Part shown: piece after piece, positions 38,648 through 50,996 of the stretch
Layout of the letters: every line of letters begins with the position of its first letter
Numbering within the stretch: the first letter of the stretch is position 1
NCBI RefSeq assembly: GCF_008831285.2
Contig: NC_045138.2
Span: 39,733,115 to 39,797,114 of the forward strand
Reading direction: 5' to 3'
Source: Nymphaea colorata
Taxonomy: Eukaryota > Streptophyta > Magnoliopsida > Nymphaeales > Nymphaeaceae
Length of the DNA: 64,000 nucleotides
Translations under genes and position numbers: made by a program
The notes under the pieces: generated by a model
What the model was told of the DNA's origin: nothing
Database searches by the model: none
Seen by the model: only the letters and a program-made list of their open reading frames with translations

Positions 38648-38839
38648 ATGGAGGGCGGCCGACCTGCGTCGAGTAGCGCCATGGAGAAGTTGGCACTGCT
38701 GTTGAGCTTCTCCATGGCGTTCCGCTCTCTCTTTTCTCATCATGGCTCACACCCCTCTCTCTCTCTCACACGCACACACAAGAATGGAGGTTCGCCAGCC
38801 AGCAATGCCAGGCCGGCTTCTAGCAACAGCAGCACCTAA
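38648..38839 (+). other. Small open frame of 63 codons, doubtful
   Basis: The frame starts MEGGRPASSSAMEKL and ends PASSNSST. It follows an intron-like segment and a CAG acceptor-like site at 38,536-38,540 (TTCTGCAG). A perfect 12-bp inverted repeat, GCCATGGAGAAG at 38,678 and CTTCTCCATGGC at 38,707, lies inside. I recognise no peptide hormone or other family. It could be a real short peptide or part of a non-coding transcript. Confidence 0.2.
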
Positions 38840-41800
38840 ACCAGCGTCGATTGTTTGCATCATGAAGAATGCTCGGATATTTTAGGTTCTTGTTTTTTCC
38901 CTTTTTTGTTCGTGTTCTCAGTTGGACGGGAATTAAGGAAACGAATAACTTACGGCGATGGAGGGCAAGGAAACTGCAGGAAGAGTTTGTTTTCTACATG
39001 GAAATGAAAGTCATGTTTATAATGGTCGAGTGGGTGTGTCCGTATTTGTCATCATTCTTCTTCATGTTTGATTTTTTTTGTGTGCACCGAAGATCATCTC
39101 CTCTTATGTGTCTTTCTTTCTTGTCTTTTCTTTTTCCATTTTTCTGTTCAATGATGATCGTGATTAATGTATGATTATTTATAAAAGCAAATGGATGAGA
39201 CAATAATCAGGAGAAATCATTAACTGTTAATCTGATTGATATTTGCAACAAATCAAGTTTAATCATTACAAAGGCCAAGGTGCAGCCTCAAAGTTTATTA
39301 TTAGAGTAGTCATCAACCTATTCCAGAGGTAGCCCAGTAAACAAGAAATTCTCTTCTTGTACAATCACATAAAAACATTGTTAAGATTATGAGAGAACGC
39401 AAGTACCAAAAAAAATGTAGAAGCTAAAAGACGAAACAGAAAGGCATCTTCTTATATATGCGGGATCAAGTCCCAGAAATAACTGACAGAATTGCTCAGA
39501 GCCTGCATTCTTTGAAAGTCTGTTCTCAGCTCTGCATATGGATCCACATATGAAAATTTACCTTCCAGGCTACTTTCCGTGGAAGCCAAACTTGTTCAGT
39601 TTTATGAGTCTAGGAATCAAACTGTACTTGCATAGACTTTTAGACACCGTCCATGTACTCATGACTGATTCTCTTACAAGTTACATTCTGATTGATCTTC
39701 CTGAAATTCGCCAAGGAAGACCCTTTAACTGAGCAGTTGATATTTGTCATGGCTAGCCTTATCTATAACAAAACAAAACCCTGAGGTGACTATGAAGAAA
39801 ATCACCTATTTTCAAGATTGTGTCTAAAGAAAGTTAGCTGAACTGCTTGCCTGTTTCATCTTTATTGGTGAAGGTCATATTAATACTGATCCAGGGTACA
39901 CTTTTCTCATTAGGTTTGTAAATAAAAGCCTAAAACACTTGATTTCAAGCTTACGCTTCATACCGCCATGCCCTGAGCTTATGCCTTACCTCATGATAGG
40001 CTCAATGCCTCACTTTGCCTAATGCTTTTAACAACATTGCTTCTACCTTCTATTGTGCTCCTGTTGAAAGAAATTGTTCCAAACATGCTTTTGGCTAAAA
40101 CGCTTGAGCATTCTGTGCTTTGGAACACTAGGATGGGATATTCTATTGCTAGCATTCCTAGGACAAAGATTCAACTTTATCTAGGACAGAAGTAAGACAT
40201 GATTGGAGCTAAGTTTTGGGTCAATCAATTGTGGATATCCAAAACTACAAATGAAATTCAGTGATTTTGACTGAGTTTAGGTTAGTTCTTGCAAAAGACC
40301 TTGGAAGAATAATGCTTAAAATAAGGTGCTTTGGAATATGAGAAAAAAGGGAGGAAAGACAGCAAACGTGAATGATAAGGTATTATCCAAAGCAAGTGAC
40401 GAGAGATATGTGTTGTCTTAATGAAAGAGAACAAACTAGGCTGTTGGATCTGAAGTGTTCAAATTTGGAGGTTCTTGAGAAGTAAAGGAAGCAATGAAGG
40501 TAGAAGCAAAGCAAGGATCAAAACTTGCAAAGCCAATACTTGGTTAGCTTGCAAACCAAATATATCTTGAAGAATTGAGGCATCAAAACAGACCCAGGTT
40601 GGGACCATTCCAGAAGTTTCTCCTAATTGGGCCACAACAAAATTCTTTAGAAATATTTAAGGTATTGTAATTTTGTAAGTACTAAGTCTACAATCTACCT
40701 TAAAATATGTTGCTAAAGGCGGAAGTTGGACACAAGCTAATCAAACCACTAAAAGGACTACTAACTTGTTGGATCGACTAGCCACTGTTTTGACAACATA
40801 GACCTTAATTGAGGTCAATGACTTCTTAGTGGTATAGTGCCATGAACATGCAGATGAAGGAACTGCCAGCGATATTATTAAGTTGGGTTACCCAGGTTTA
40901 AGTTAAAGAAAGATAAGCATGCTCCATTTTCATGGTCTACAGTTAGAGTGATTTGCTTCTGGACCTTATGGTAGCATTGATTGGCTGAAAAATACATATT
41001 TATACTGAAAGCTATTAACAATAGTTCACTTAGAGATTAGGTTTTTCTAAGACTTCAAAATACGTTTGGTTCCTTAGAGCGAGGCATCTTCATGGTTTGT
41101 CTATGCTATAAATCTAGAGAAAATCCAACTTAGAGGAAGTAGAAAGCTACTTCACTAATTGTCAATCCCAAGAAACTGCTGAAAACATGTTGAAAAGAAA
41201 CTTAAATAGCATGAAACTAAAACCCTAGCTTTATAGCAGATCTTCAAAATCAAAGGTCCAGAAGCACATACTAAGGTCCAAATCCAGAACAAAATAAATT
41301 CAAATCATGAACCAAATTGAATTGAAATAAGCATCTAAATCCAAACAAATAGAAAGAAATTTTGTCTTCATTTTTCCCTTTCACAAGATGCTTTTGTGTG
41401 ATCCTTCATAGGTTGGGGATGGTTTGTCCCAAAGAAATTGACATCACAATCTTGCAGATGATTTTGTTGTTAATAACTATTTCCTTTAGTTCTTCATCAG
41501 GGCTTAATTGGCTCTAATCACAATCAACATGCTCCATTAGGCTCGTGCACTTGGCAATCGTGCTTCACTGGGAGACAATGTGTCCTATGTGAAGACATAG
41601 AACACAACATGGTCTGCCATCACAAATTTTCTTCAAATGCATTGTATATATAGGACTCATCGTTTATCACTCTAAGAGTTTAGTTTGACATGCATGAACA
41701 TGCAAGCATGCCTATGCTCGTATGGCTCATGATGGTGCTCCAGCCAAAAATTATTAACATCATTGTCCACAAACTTATGCACTTGTTTGCTTAGTGGTGC

Positions 41801-43312
41801 ATCTTGAGGTGGACAACTATGTTGGTCATGGCAACACCCCAGCTGTCTTTGGGCCATGGCGAAGCACCCTGAGGGCCTCCATTCTGCCTTGCAGGATGGA
41901 TTAGCAAAAATGTTCCCTTAACACTCTTGATTGAGGACGGTTGGTACTTAGTCCATAGTGTCTTAAACATGCAAAAAATCAATGTTGATAAATACTATAT
42001 GGTAATTATTGTTAAGTTAACAAAAGCTAAGCATGCCTACTTCGCTTGAAAGGCGTTTGGCACAGTGGGATTGGGCCTCCATTATAAGACAGAAGGTTGT
42101 GGTTTGAGCTATATGGGCATCAGTTCTGCACAAGCCAAACATGCATAGGCTCCAGAGGTGGGGCATGGTTCAAGCATGTTGATAAGAAGTAGACTCTATT
42201 ATGGCCCTGAATGTTCAAGTTAACTTGCCCATAGCCTCAAAAAGTTCATAAAACTAGCTTACTTGGAGGTGGTTAGATAGGACTAAGGTCTTCGTATTAT
42301 CGTATATTGTTTCCATTTTGGAGAGCAAGACATCCTCATGATCCACCCAACCTAGATGCCACAAGGAGGTTCAAACAATCATGCCAATCTACATAGTTTG
42401 CCACAAAATTGCAGTTATTTTGTGAAGCCTGGTTGGTTTTTGCATGTTATTGAGGTATTTTCAGCCTGCGTGCCGCATCGTATACCTGGTTTCCAGTCTG
42501 CATTTTTAGTCCCAATCCTTAAGATGGATTATTACATTCCAAGTGGGAAAGTGACTTGAGAAAAGACTTATGTTTAAGATTTTAAGAAAGACTGATGCCT
42601 ATATACTGAACCTCTTATTGTCTTTGTCCCGATTTATGCCTGTTTGCGTGTGAATTGAAGTATGCTGGGGGATGATTGGGATGAATCAGTCCACACATTT
42701 GGGTCAACTTTGGGCCAGATTGTCAAATTTGATGCAATTCCAACTATTTTAGGCAGAGCTGATCTTTCAGAAAGCATAAAATCTATTGCTTTAAGACATT
42801 TTTAGTAATCTCATGACTGACTTCTGCTGAAAAGTGTTATGCAATCTGTAATATGGTCGACAAGATGTTAGGTTGTTGTGTTCATTGTGGACTGTGGTGT
42901 ATAATGTTTATAATGCATTTTGAAATTTCCATGTGCATGATCAATTCATTTTTCCAAGTTGGTATGAAAACTTAAAATTGTTAAACAAATGAAAACTTAC
43001 TTAAAAAGGTATAATGTTCTTAACTTAATTATTTTAGTTGATAGGTAGGTGCATTTTGAGCTAGGCCAAGTAAGATATCACCGATGATCCAAGTCATAAC
43101 ATTTTCTAGAACATTTATCACTAAGTCTTTTGGTTATTCTGTTTTCATGATGATGGAGAAGGGCACAAGAAAATTAAAGGAATTTAATTTCTTGGGAGAA
43201 TGTATTGTGGACATCAAAAGCAAACTAACTCCTCTTTTATGGGCGTCAAACCATGCTAGTTACTTTTATCTATCATTTCACTGGTTCATCAGATTGTGGC
43301 ATTTCCTGCTAG
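38840..43312. other. Gene-poor region before the L11 gene
   Basis: About 4.5 kb without a supportable gene. It includes a tRNA-derived SINE head at about 42,048 and short, unrelated open frames. If the exon at 37.4-37.8 kb belongs to the L11 gene, this whole stretch would be its 5' intron. Confidence 0.4.
42048..42122 (+). mobile_element. tRNA-derived SINE head (degenerate)
   Basis: An A-box-like TGGCACAGTGG at 42,058-42,068 and a B-box-like GGTTTGAGCTAT at 42,101-42,112 have normal internal Pol III promoter spacing. The anticodon-arm part GCCTCCATTATAAGACAGAAGG resembles heads of plant AU-type SINEs rather than an intact tRNA, because the arms do not pair properly. The 3' limit of the element was not determined. 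Confidence 0.5.
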
Positions 43313-43341
43313 GTCTTTTGGTGGCCGAAGGTGAAAAAGAG

Positions 43342-43809
43342 ATGTCAACCCTCAAAGAAATATTGACAAGAAGGCCCGTTGCAGCAACAATTCGGTTAAC
43401 AGTGCCTGCAGGTGGAGCTCGGCCCGCTCCACCAGTGGGCCCAGCACTTGGTCAATATCGGCTCAATCTAATGGCCTTCTGTAAAGACTTCAATGCTCGG
43501 ACTCAAAAATACAAACCTGATACTCCAATGGCCGTGACAATTACTGCCTTCAAGGATAACACGTTCGAGTTCACGGTCAAGTCTCCATCTGTGACATGGT
43601 ACCTGAAGAAAGCTGCTGGCATAGAATCTGGTAGTAGTCGGCCTGGTCACATCAAGGCCAGTACCCTCACTCTGAAGCACATCTATGAGATTGCCAAAAT
43701 TAAGCAGTCTGACCCTTATTGCCAATATATGCCCCTAGAGTCAATCTGTAAATCCATTATTGGGACTGCAAGGACAATGGGGATTGAGGTTCAGAAGGAA
43801 CTGGACTAA
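43342..43809 (+). CDS. MRPL11: Ribosomal protein L11, mitochondrial
   Basis: This is the large-subunit protein L11 (uL11), which with L10 and rRNA forms the GTPase-associated centre of the ribosome. The 155-residue reading contains the family signature VPAGGARPAPPVGPALGQYRLNLMAFCKDFN region at about 21-51, where proline-rich PAPPVGPALGQ is diagnostic, and the C-terminal RNA-binding half with KKAAGIESGSSRPG and YEIAKIKQSD. Length and start (MSTLKEILTRRPVAATI) match the plant mitochondrial L11 encoded in the nucleus, which lacks a long presequence. The frame is open upstream to 43,084, but that extension is not L11-like; an acceptor-like CTGCTAG at 43,306-43,312 suggests a spliced 5' UTR. The CDS itself has no intron. 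Confidence 0.93.
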   Translation: MSTLKEILTRRPVAATIRLTVPAGGARPAPPVGPALGQYRLNLMAFCKDFNARTQKYKPDTPMAVTITAFKDNTFEFTVKSPSVTWYLKKAAGIESGSSRPGHIKASTLTLKHIYEIAKIKQSDPYCQYMPLESICKSIIGTARTMGIEVQKELD

Positions 43810-45406
43810 CTTTTTTCTGAGCTACTGTTACCTGGAAAACCCATTTTAAGTAAAAAATCTGGTAACTTTGCAGAAATGCCTCACAAATGCCTGTTAGTGA
43901 AAGACACTGTTATTGTTCCATATTTGATTAGTTCCTTTATGGTCGTGTCCCTTTTTTGTCTCCTCTCTGTAGATTTGCTTTTGATTGAATGACATGGTGC
44001 TTGGACATGTCGTGTTAACACATGTATGCTACCGTCCTCTTTCTTAAGCACCAAAGTTGAAAAATGTCATTCTTTGCTATGTTGTGTCTGTATTCTTTTT
44101 TTATCACAAGTGTTTTCTGGCATGTTGGAATACCCAAGTTTCTCTTGCTGATGCATGTTTAGAAAGAGAGGAAGAAGTGGATCAGAAGAAGGGAGGGAGC
44201 GGGCCGGGGGATGGTTTGATCTCTCACCCAGGTGATGGGGTCCCTCCTGCTCACCCAGAGGTGGTGGTACTGAAGAAATCACAGCTGCATAATGCAACGC
44301 CAAGCTACAGGTGTTCCAGATGAGATGTCTTCTGACATGATTCAATGGCACATATATTTGCCTACCAAATAGAGCGGAGTGTGATTGCAATGGTTTTAAA
44401 GGGGCTACTGGATAAACCTGGTCTCATGCGAATGGAGCATATATCACGTCTTTGGAAAAAGAGGACCAACCTTATTTCATTATATTGATCTGGAATTTCT
44501 TGTTTGACTTGCATTATCTCATGATCAGTTGACACAGCGATGCTACAAAATTTATTACTTTCATCAGTTGATATCATGACCAGCTTTTGTAAAAGACGTA
44601 AGAATATGTGACTAGGCGGACCAGTCGATTAGCCCTACCCTCTTACCACCATGATTCTTACTTTCTATCAACTGGTATTCTAACAACTTCGAACCTAAGA
44701 AACCCTGACAACTATTATGTTTCTCAATATTTACACCATAACAACTCTATTAATGTCCTTATATCACGGCCATCAAAAGAGGTGGTTTGGATTTTCTTCA
44801 TAACTTGTTTGAAAGAAAGAAAAAGACAGCACCAATTTGAAGTTTTCTGAGTTGCAAACCCCACAGGTCACAAGATGCTTGAAAGCATTTTTGGTTTTAA
44901 AGTAGTTATGGTAATTTTTGAAATTGATGCTACTTCCTAAAAACATGCATGAGCATTTAAACCACTTCAAAGCATTGCACGATAAATGATTATTCAAGAT
45001 GGTGTTGAATTATGGTCTTCTAATGGAATTGCACTAACAATCTGTTTACGGTATATGAGCGAATATTTCCCTTTTGCGCGGCTAATGTCTAGCTCGTTGC
45101 CCAGTTCTAAATGGCGAATACAATGAGTTAAGCAACCACGTGATACAGTGGGAACTTCAGCCTCACGGCCAAGCACACAACGCCATCAACCTAGTGACAT
45201 CCACAGGAGTCGTTGCAGATTTCGTTTCCAGACATATATCGCCTATGACACAAGCAATACCGAGATCGTCAACTGCATTTTATCAAGCAAGATACAGATC
45301 TACAATACCCTTGTTCATTTCACTGAGAGGATCCCGCAAATAGAGCTGGATAACGGAGGATCAGAAAGGAAAAAGATAAGAACATAGAAAGAAAGGGGAC
45401 CCATCT
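43810..45406. other. Intergenic DNA between convergent L11 and zinc-finger genes
   Basis: The two genes converge here, so the interval holds both 3' UTRs. No further gene was recognised; the short frames at 44,057-45,387 match nothing known to me. Confidence 0.5.
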
Positions 45407-45899
45407 TCAGGCATAACCCTTGCCAAGACAGTTGAGACATCTTTGCACCCTGAAGCCAGAAAAATTGCAACATAACTAAATCACATTCTTCTGGAGAAAA
45501 AACTATCGTTATGGTGAAAAAAATATTTGCAGAATTTGACTTACTTGTTGCCTTCACACGTTGGACAAAGGCATGGATTCATGACCACTGGATCAAACAG
45601 AGGCGACCATTCAATGGTTGATTTTCCTTCGCAGAGTTTACATGGGTAGAAGCCGCTTCCCTTGCAGGCCTCACATTTTGTAGCAATCTTTCTCTGCGCC
45701 AGCATAAAAAATGAAGAAACAGAGTTGGGGTTTCAAGAGAGAGAAGACATCGGGCAATGGATCTTACCTTCTTGGCGTCAGAAACAGACTGAAGTGCACG
45801 AATGGCAAGAGACGACGAGAGGGAGAGGGTGAATGCCCCACCGACAAACACGGCAGCCGTCGTTGCCAGGATTCGCAGTGGCCGAGGGATACCACCCAT
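45407..45899 (-). CDS. Small membrane protein with DnaJ-type cysteine-rich zinc finger (BSD2-like, no J domain)
   Basis: Three exons on the minus strand (45768-45899, 45545-45693, 45407-45449; GT-AG) join exactly in frame to 107 residues. Residues about 10-32 (LATTAAVFVGGAFTLSLS) form a hydrophobic segment, either a membrane anchor or part of a targeting signal. From residue 51 there are four CXXC units, CEACKGSG, CKLCEGKS, CPTCEGNK and CLNCLGKG, the zinc-binding pattern of DnaJ/Hsp40 and of plant J-less chaperone-like proteins such as BSD2. No J domain is present. Such plant proteins usually act in plastids in protein folding or assembly; the client here is unknown. The ATG at 45,899 is the first in frame after the upstream leader. 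Confidence 0.85.
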
Positions 45900-47940
45900 T
45901 TTTTCCTTCTCCTCACTACCAATGCCCCCTTACTGTCACAGTTGAGAGAGAAGGAGAGACAGAGTTCGTGAGAATGTCTAAAGGCGGGATTCCGAGAGAA
46001 CAAAGACAAAAATGCTTCAATTGACACCTACTGCTTCAACATTACCAACATGACACGAGAATGCTAAGTTTACACTCGAATTCTCTCGCGCGCGGTCTCT
46101 CTCTCACAAATGGAAAGATTCATTTAGTTGGTCACTTTTTGTCAATCATTTCGTCAAACAAGTTACGGGCACCACTGCCACGGTGCTACCCATCGAACAA
46201 TTGCAGTCTGAACGGTCTACCCAAACGAACAATAACCTTCCCGAACAACACTCGTTCGATCGAAGGCCATGGTTGGTTTCACAGATGAAATACAGAGAGA
46301 TAGAGAGGGAGAACCTGGTCACGAACCGAACAAGTTATCAGCATGGATGCTTGTCATGAAAACAAGCTCAGGTGCCTCACGAGACTCGTCGTCAAAAATT
46401 GCATTTCGGATCTTATTCCAATTCTCAGTTTCTTTCTGGAACCCTCTCCTAGCGAGTTCCACAAATTTGTCTAGACCCGTGACATTAGCATTTGAATTTT
46501 TCCTAAGGGGGGTCAAATTATATTTTTCAAAATTTTTAAAGGGTTTAAAATATATTTTACAAAATTTTATAGGGGTAAAACCAATTTTCGTATTGCCAAA
46601 TGCACACATAAAAAATACCATTAAGCAGTTTAATCTTTAACATATAATGTTTTAATGAGTTTGGATCAAGCTTTAGACACAGCAGGTTGTTTTTTATACG
46701 TAGTTAAAATGCTATACCCAACCTACTAAAAATTTAGGTAATTTGTGTATAAACTAGAAGAATGACAAATGAAAAAGCTACGGTTCTGTCATTTCATAAA
46801 CGAATGTTCCTTTTTAGCTTGAGTTTAGCTGTATGAAACAGTTTATATCATGTTTGAATCCAATCCGATTTCGGTTATCATTGCTTCTTATAAAAAGAAT
46901 TATCTTAAGACCTTTGCCACCTCTACTGGCCTCCCTAATAATACAAAACTTTCTGATCTTTTTTTTATTAGAAAAACATTACTTGAGAAGACCATCGAGG
47001 CTGAAACAGGTTGAGGAATCACCTCTATTCCATGAGGGTATATTAAAAATTGATAGGAGTAAAGATGGAAATTTATGATGCGAACATTGTTGAAAAAAAA
47101 AAAAGTAGCGAGCCTTCTTTCGGGTGAGCGGAAGGTTATTCCTACCACCCGAAGGCCGAAGCCTCCTCCATTCTCCTCATCCTCTCAAGGTTCAGGACTG
47201 CTTTCTGGTGTTTCAAAGTGTCATCTCCGCTATGTTTCAACTTGCATATTAATAATTTCATATTTGCAGCACAAAATATTGACATTACGGGAGTTCAACC
47301 TACCAGCCCTCGCCCCAACTATTGAACCAACCCCCTTAAGGATAAGAACAAGCTGTGTTCCCAATATAACGGCGCTCTTATTTGTAATTTTTGTGGAAAT
47401 ACACAGGTATCAATAACAAAACACAAATGGTGGTTTCGTTTTAGAGTTACAGCAAAAAAGCAAGCTCAAAACTGAAAATCTCTCATTTCGAATAATTTTC
47501 TACTTCATTATTAGTTAAGTTATTTAACATTTTTTCTATGCTTTATGTTCGTGTCTATCTTTGTTTAGATCTTGTCTGGTTTCGGTCGTTAAGACTTTTT
47601 CTAGCTCTGTCACTTGCTTGTGGAATAATCCAAAGAAAACATTGAAAAAGAGCAAATCTTGCAAACTAAATAGGCAAACAAAAAAGTGACAGATAAGATC
47701 CTTAAAACTCGAATGAAATCCCTTTACTTTTTTAAGGCTTATCAAATGTATACTTGCTGATATGTTCATGTTCCTCCATCCTCTCTTACTATAGTAAATG
47801 CCAATAATGTAAGCTTAGATTCTCCAAGTTTTAGAGAAATCAAATATGAATGGGCGCCAATAATGACAAACCAATTAACAATGGTTTATGATTCATAATT
47901 TTTTTAGCCATATGACAACATTACACATATAGCAGATTAT

Positions 47941-48038
<98 letters not shown>

Positions 48039-48735
48039 CCATACGACTTAGGTAAGGGACAACAACCAAACCCATTAAAATTAATTATTAAAATATTTTT
48101 TACAATCTAACCTTATAAACATGTTCTTAAAAGTAATTTGGTGAAAAATGTATATTAAGTTAGTCATGTTTTGACTTTCATAATGATTTTTTAATAATTG
48201 AAAATGAACGGTTCCTAAGATCCAAATTTTGATATTAGAAATTCAACTTTTGTATAAAAATAACTTAAGCTGAACTAAGACATTAAATTACTATTTATAA
48301 ACATATTAGGAGGTTCACGTTTTGCTTCAAATACTTTTTAACACAAATTTAAATGGTCGGGTATTCATTAACATATATATATATATATATATATACACAT
48401 ACAAAGAAAGTATATCAAACCATTGCATAATTTGATAAAAATCAAACCTACTAAAATTAATTACTAATTTTTTTACGATCTAACCATATAAATATGCTAG
48501 TAAGAGTGATTTAATCAGAAATATATATTAAATTAGTCATTTTATTATTTTAATAAATTTTTAATAATAAAAAAATAGTATTAATTTTTATGCCCGCCCC
48601 TTTGGCCTTTGCATGTCAAAAGCTTAACCTTTACCTTTATACTTTCCCTCCCATTGCAATTCCATGAAGCGTCTGCCTCACACTCCTTTCTAACTGGTTT
48701 TTCTTTAGCACTGGGCGTCCTGAAACTAGGCCTTC
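45900..48735. other. AT-rich intergenic region with long (TA)n tract
   Basis: The part next to 45,900 is the leader and promoter of the zinc-finger gene. No gene was recognised beyond it. A very long (TA)n array lies at 47,943-48,035, and shorter (TA)n runs occur at about 48,376-48,396. Confidence 0.5.
47943..48035. repeat. (TA)n microsatellite, about 46 units
   Basis: A 93-bp uninterrupted alternating TA tract. On the minus strand it is open and would read as Ile-Tyr repeats, which is an artefact. Confidence 0.95.
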
Positions 48736-48762
48736 TTGCAACAAACAACAGCAGCTGCCACC

Positions 48763-49419
48763 ATGGAGCAGGAGAAGCCGCCGCCTTCGGCGACCGTCCG
48801 ACAACAAGCCGGCCAATGCCTCTACAAGGAGGAAGGCCTGCTGCGGCCTCCGCGGAGGACGAACGCTGTCGTCTGGTGCTTCGCCATCTTCTGCTCAATC
48901 TGCAGCCTCCTGCTCATACTCGCCAGCGTCATCACCCTTATCGTCTTCCTCGCCGTGAAGCCCGAACACCCTTCTTTCGATATCGCAAACGCGAGCCTCA
49001 ACAGCATCTACATCGACTCGCTGAGCTTGCTCAATGGAGAACTCTTCATCCTTGCCAATTTCACGAACCCAACTCAGAGAATCGATGTTGGGTTCGAGTA
49101 TTTGAACATCGAGCTCCTCTTCCATGGCACGCTGATCGCTGCCCGGGCGATCAAACCTTTTGAGCAGAGGAGCGGGGGGTCGAGGCTGCAGACGATACAG
49201 ATGGTGTCGAGCGAGGTCCCTCTGCCGCCGATGGTCTTGTTGGAACTCCAGCGGCAGGTGAGGAACAACAGAATTCAGTATGAGATCAGGGGGAACTTCA
49301 AAACTAGAGCAGGGTTGGGGCTGAGCCAAATCACGTACTGGGTCAATAGACAGTGCTTGGTTGAGCTCACAAGCCCACCTAATGGAGTCTTGGTCGGCCG
49401 TAGCTGCAGAACGAATTAA
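48763..49419 (+). CDS. NDR1/HIN1-like (NHL) protein, LEA_2 domain
   Basis: NHL proteins are plasma-membrane proteins with one membrane segment and an extracellular LEA_2 domain; several act in pathogen or stress responses. This intronless frame gives 218 residues: a basic, proline-containing cytosolic N-terminus ending RPPRRTN (27-34), a membrane segment at about 35-65 (VVWCFAIFCSICSLLL), then a LEA_2 region at about 95-200 with the family landmark NPTQRIDVGFEYLNIELLFHG shortened to NPTQRIDVGF. N-glycosylation sequons occur at NAS (76) and NFT (99). I chose the Met at 48,763 because its context GCCACCATGG is optimal; an in-frame Met 27 bases upstream (48,736) is possible. Which of the many family members this is cannot be told. 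Confidence 0.88.
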   Translation: MEQEKPPPSATVRQQAGQCLYKEEGLLRPPRRTNAVVWCFAIFCSICSLLLILASVITLIVFLAVKPEHPSFDIANASLNSIYIDSLSLLNGELFILANFTNPTQRIDVGFEYLNIELLFHGTLIAARAIKPFEQRSGGSRLQTIQMVSSEVPLPPMVLLELQRQVRNNRIQYEIRGNFKTRAGLGLSQITYWVNRQCLVELTSPPNGVLVGRSCRTN

Positions 49420-50919
49420 TGGAAATTTTCTCTTTTTCTCTTCGTTTTTCTCATTTCCTCTTCTATGCCTGGGAATGCAGGGTATTTGTTTTGTACACAA
49501 AAGCTATAAAAATGGCGGTCAATGCAAAAGCCAAAATTCTTTGGTTGTAAGAGAAGAAAAGATCAACCAAAAGAAGAAGATGTTCAGGGCATGCAATCCA
49601 CATAGATTATTTCTGTTACAGTTGAAATTTATGATACCAAATGTATTTTTCTGCACATTGAAATGAAGAAAAATAATGGCAGCATCCAAGTCCCTGGTTT
49701 GGGATGCAATTGGTTGGGATATGATTTTAGGATTTTGGTTTTTTGGCTGTAGTTTGAATTCCACTAAATCCACCTTTCTTTTTTTAAGATTATCCGAATG
49801 ATTTAAAGTGCTTAGTACTTTGTAACTTGAGTTGAATAACAACAGATTGCCAAGGATGGAAACTTTATATACAAGAAACGCATATGGCTTTAGCTAACTT
49901 GTTTGTCTTCCTCTCCGCAATTTTTTGCATTGCAGCACCACTCTTTCCGGTGATATGCACTATAAGAAATCCTGAAGTTCTTGTAATATGCAGAACATGG
50001 TATGCTAGTAGTTGTTTGCAGAATCTCACAGAATGGGAAAATGATAAAGGGCTACTAAGAAATCAAAAGTTTCTTTTTCCCAATTCCATTTGGCACTACA
50101 CATCGAGAAAAAACAACTGCAAGAAGTCGAACCTTGCCGTGAACAGTTCTATCTTGCCTCTGGTCATATTGATTTTCAGACCTTCCACAGAGCCCGGGAG
50201 AATGAGATCTAGCATTAGATTGTTGCTTCTTTCCATGTTGATATTGTCTTTCCTAAAGCACCAGAGTATGAGCTTTAGGCCTTGTCATGCAATCACCATC
50301 TGATCCTCTTTTTCCCCCAAAAATATAATTCACTAGTTCAGCCAAATAACCGTGGATGCGCCGGTGGTACTCCGTTGGTTATAATTTTTTCACCGTTCAG
50401 GGCAACATTTGCTCGCCCTCGTCATGCTTCGCGCTTTGATCTCACCAACATAGCAGACACTTTGTGGATCCTACTGTCGTTTGAATTCCATATTTGAAGG
50501 TGAGGACAGAGGGCTTTCCATTATGCCTCAAGCATTTTTGCTATGAGCTTCTGCAGAACAGATTTCTTTCGGAAGAAAACCTCCCCTTCGAAAGGTAAGA
50601 GCTCCTAGCGCACCCAGAGAAAGAGGCCATCATCCGCCAACAAAGAAGTTAAAAAAACAAAATTAATTTGAAGAAATGGCTTGCATTTGCTTCTGCTGAA
50701 GAGAAGCCATCATCAAAAGCAAAACTAGATCCGAATAGCTTTAGTTAAAGATGAATTTGAAGGAAAAAGTTGCTACAAATGGCGGCATATAATTGATTCA
50801 TTGAAATATGAGATGGATCAGGCTTGAAATATTCAGGCAAAAGAGCAGCAGAAGCCGCGGCACCGTTTGCTCTTTTTATGCGGTTGTGTACGTGACGTTC
50901 TCTGTGGCTAGAAAAAATA
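49420..50919. other. Intergenic DNA leading into the U1 unit
   Basis: The left end holds the NHL 3' UTR. From about 50,150 the sequence is the first unit of a triplicated segment described separately. The open frame at 49,884-50,303 has no recognisable domain. Confidence 0.45.
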
Positions 50920-50970
50920 GTCCTGTATCGATGAAATGGGAAAGGGCAAAGACGAAAGGTGGCATATAAA
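50920..50970 (+). promoter_or_regulatory. Plant snRNA promoter of U1 copy 1 (USE and TATA)
   Basis: GTCCTGTATCG (50,920-50,930) is a variant of the plant upstream sequence element RTCCCACATCG, matching 8 of 11 positions. TATAAA lies at 50,965-50,970. The 34-base gap between them and the 32-base distance from TATA to the RNA start are those of RNA polymerase II-type plant snRNA genes. Confidence 0.8.
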
Positions 50971-50996
50971 AGGGATTGAACGGGCTTGGTTAAGGC

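Noticed and set aside
39538-39732. 64-codon frame reading MDPHMKIYLPGYFPWKPNLF
   Set aside because: No recognised family and no neighbouring exons; kept as unassigned intergenic DNA.
43084-43341. In-frame upstream extension of the L11 gene (86 codons)
   Set aside because: L11 homology starts at the Met at 43,342, and the extension looks like intron with an acceptor at its end.
47893-48075. 60-codon frame reading mostly Ile-Tyr
   Set aside because: It is the translation of the long (TA)n microsatellite.
49884-50303. 139-codon plus-strand frame after the NHL gene
   Set aside because: It overlaps the first unit of the triplicated segment, and the frame does not appear to be conserved in the other units.
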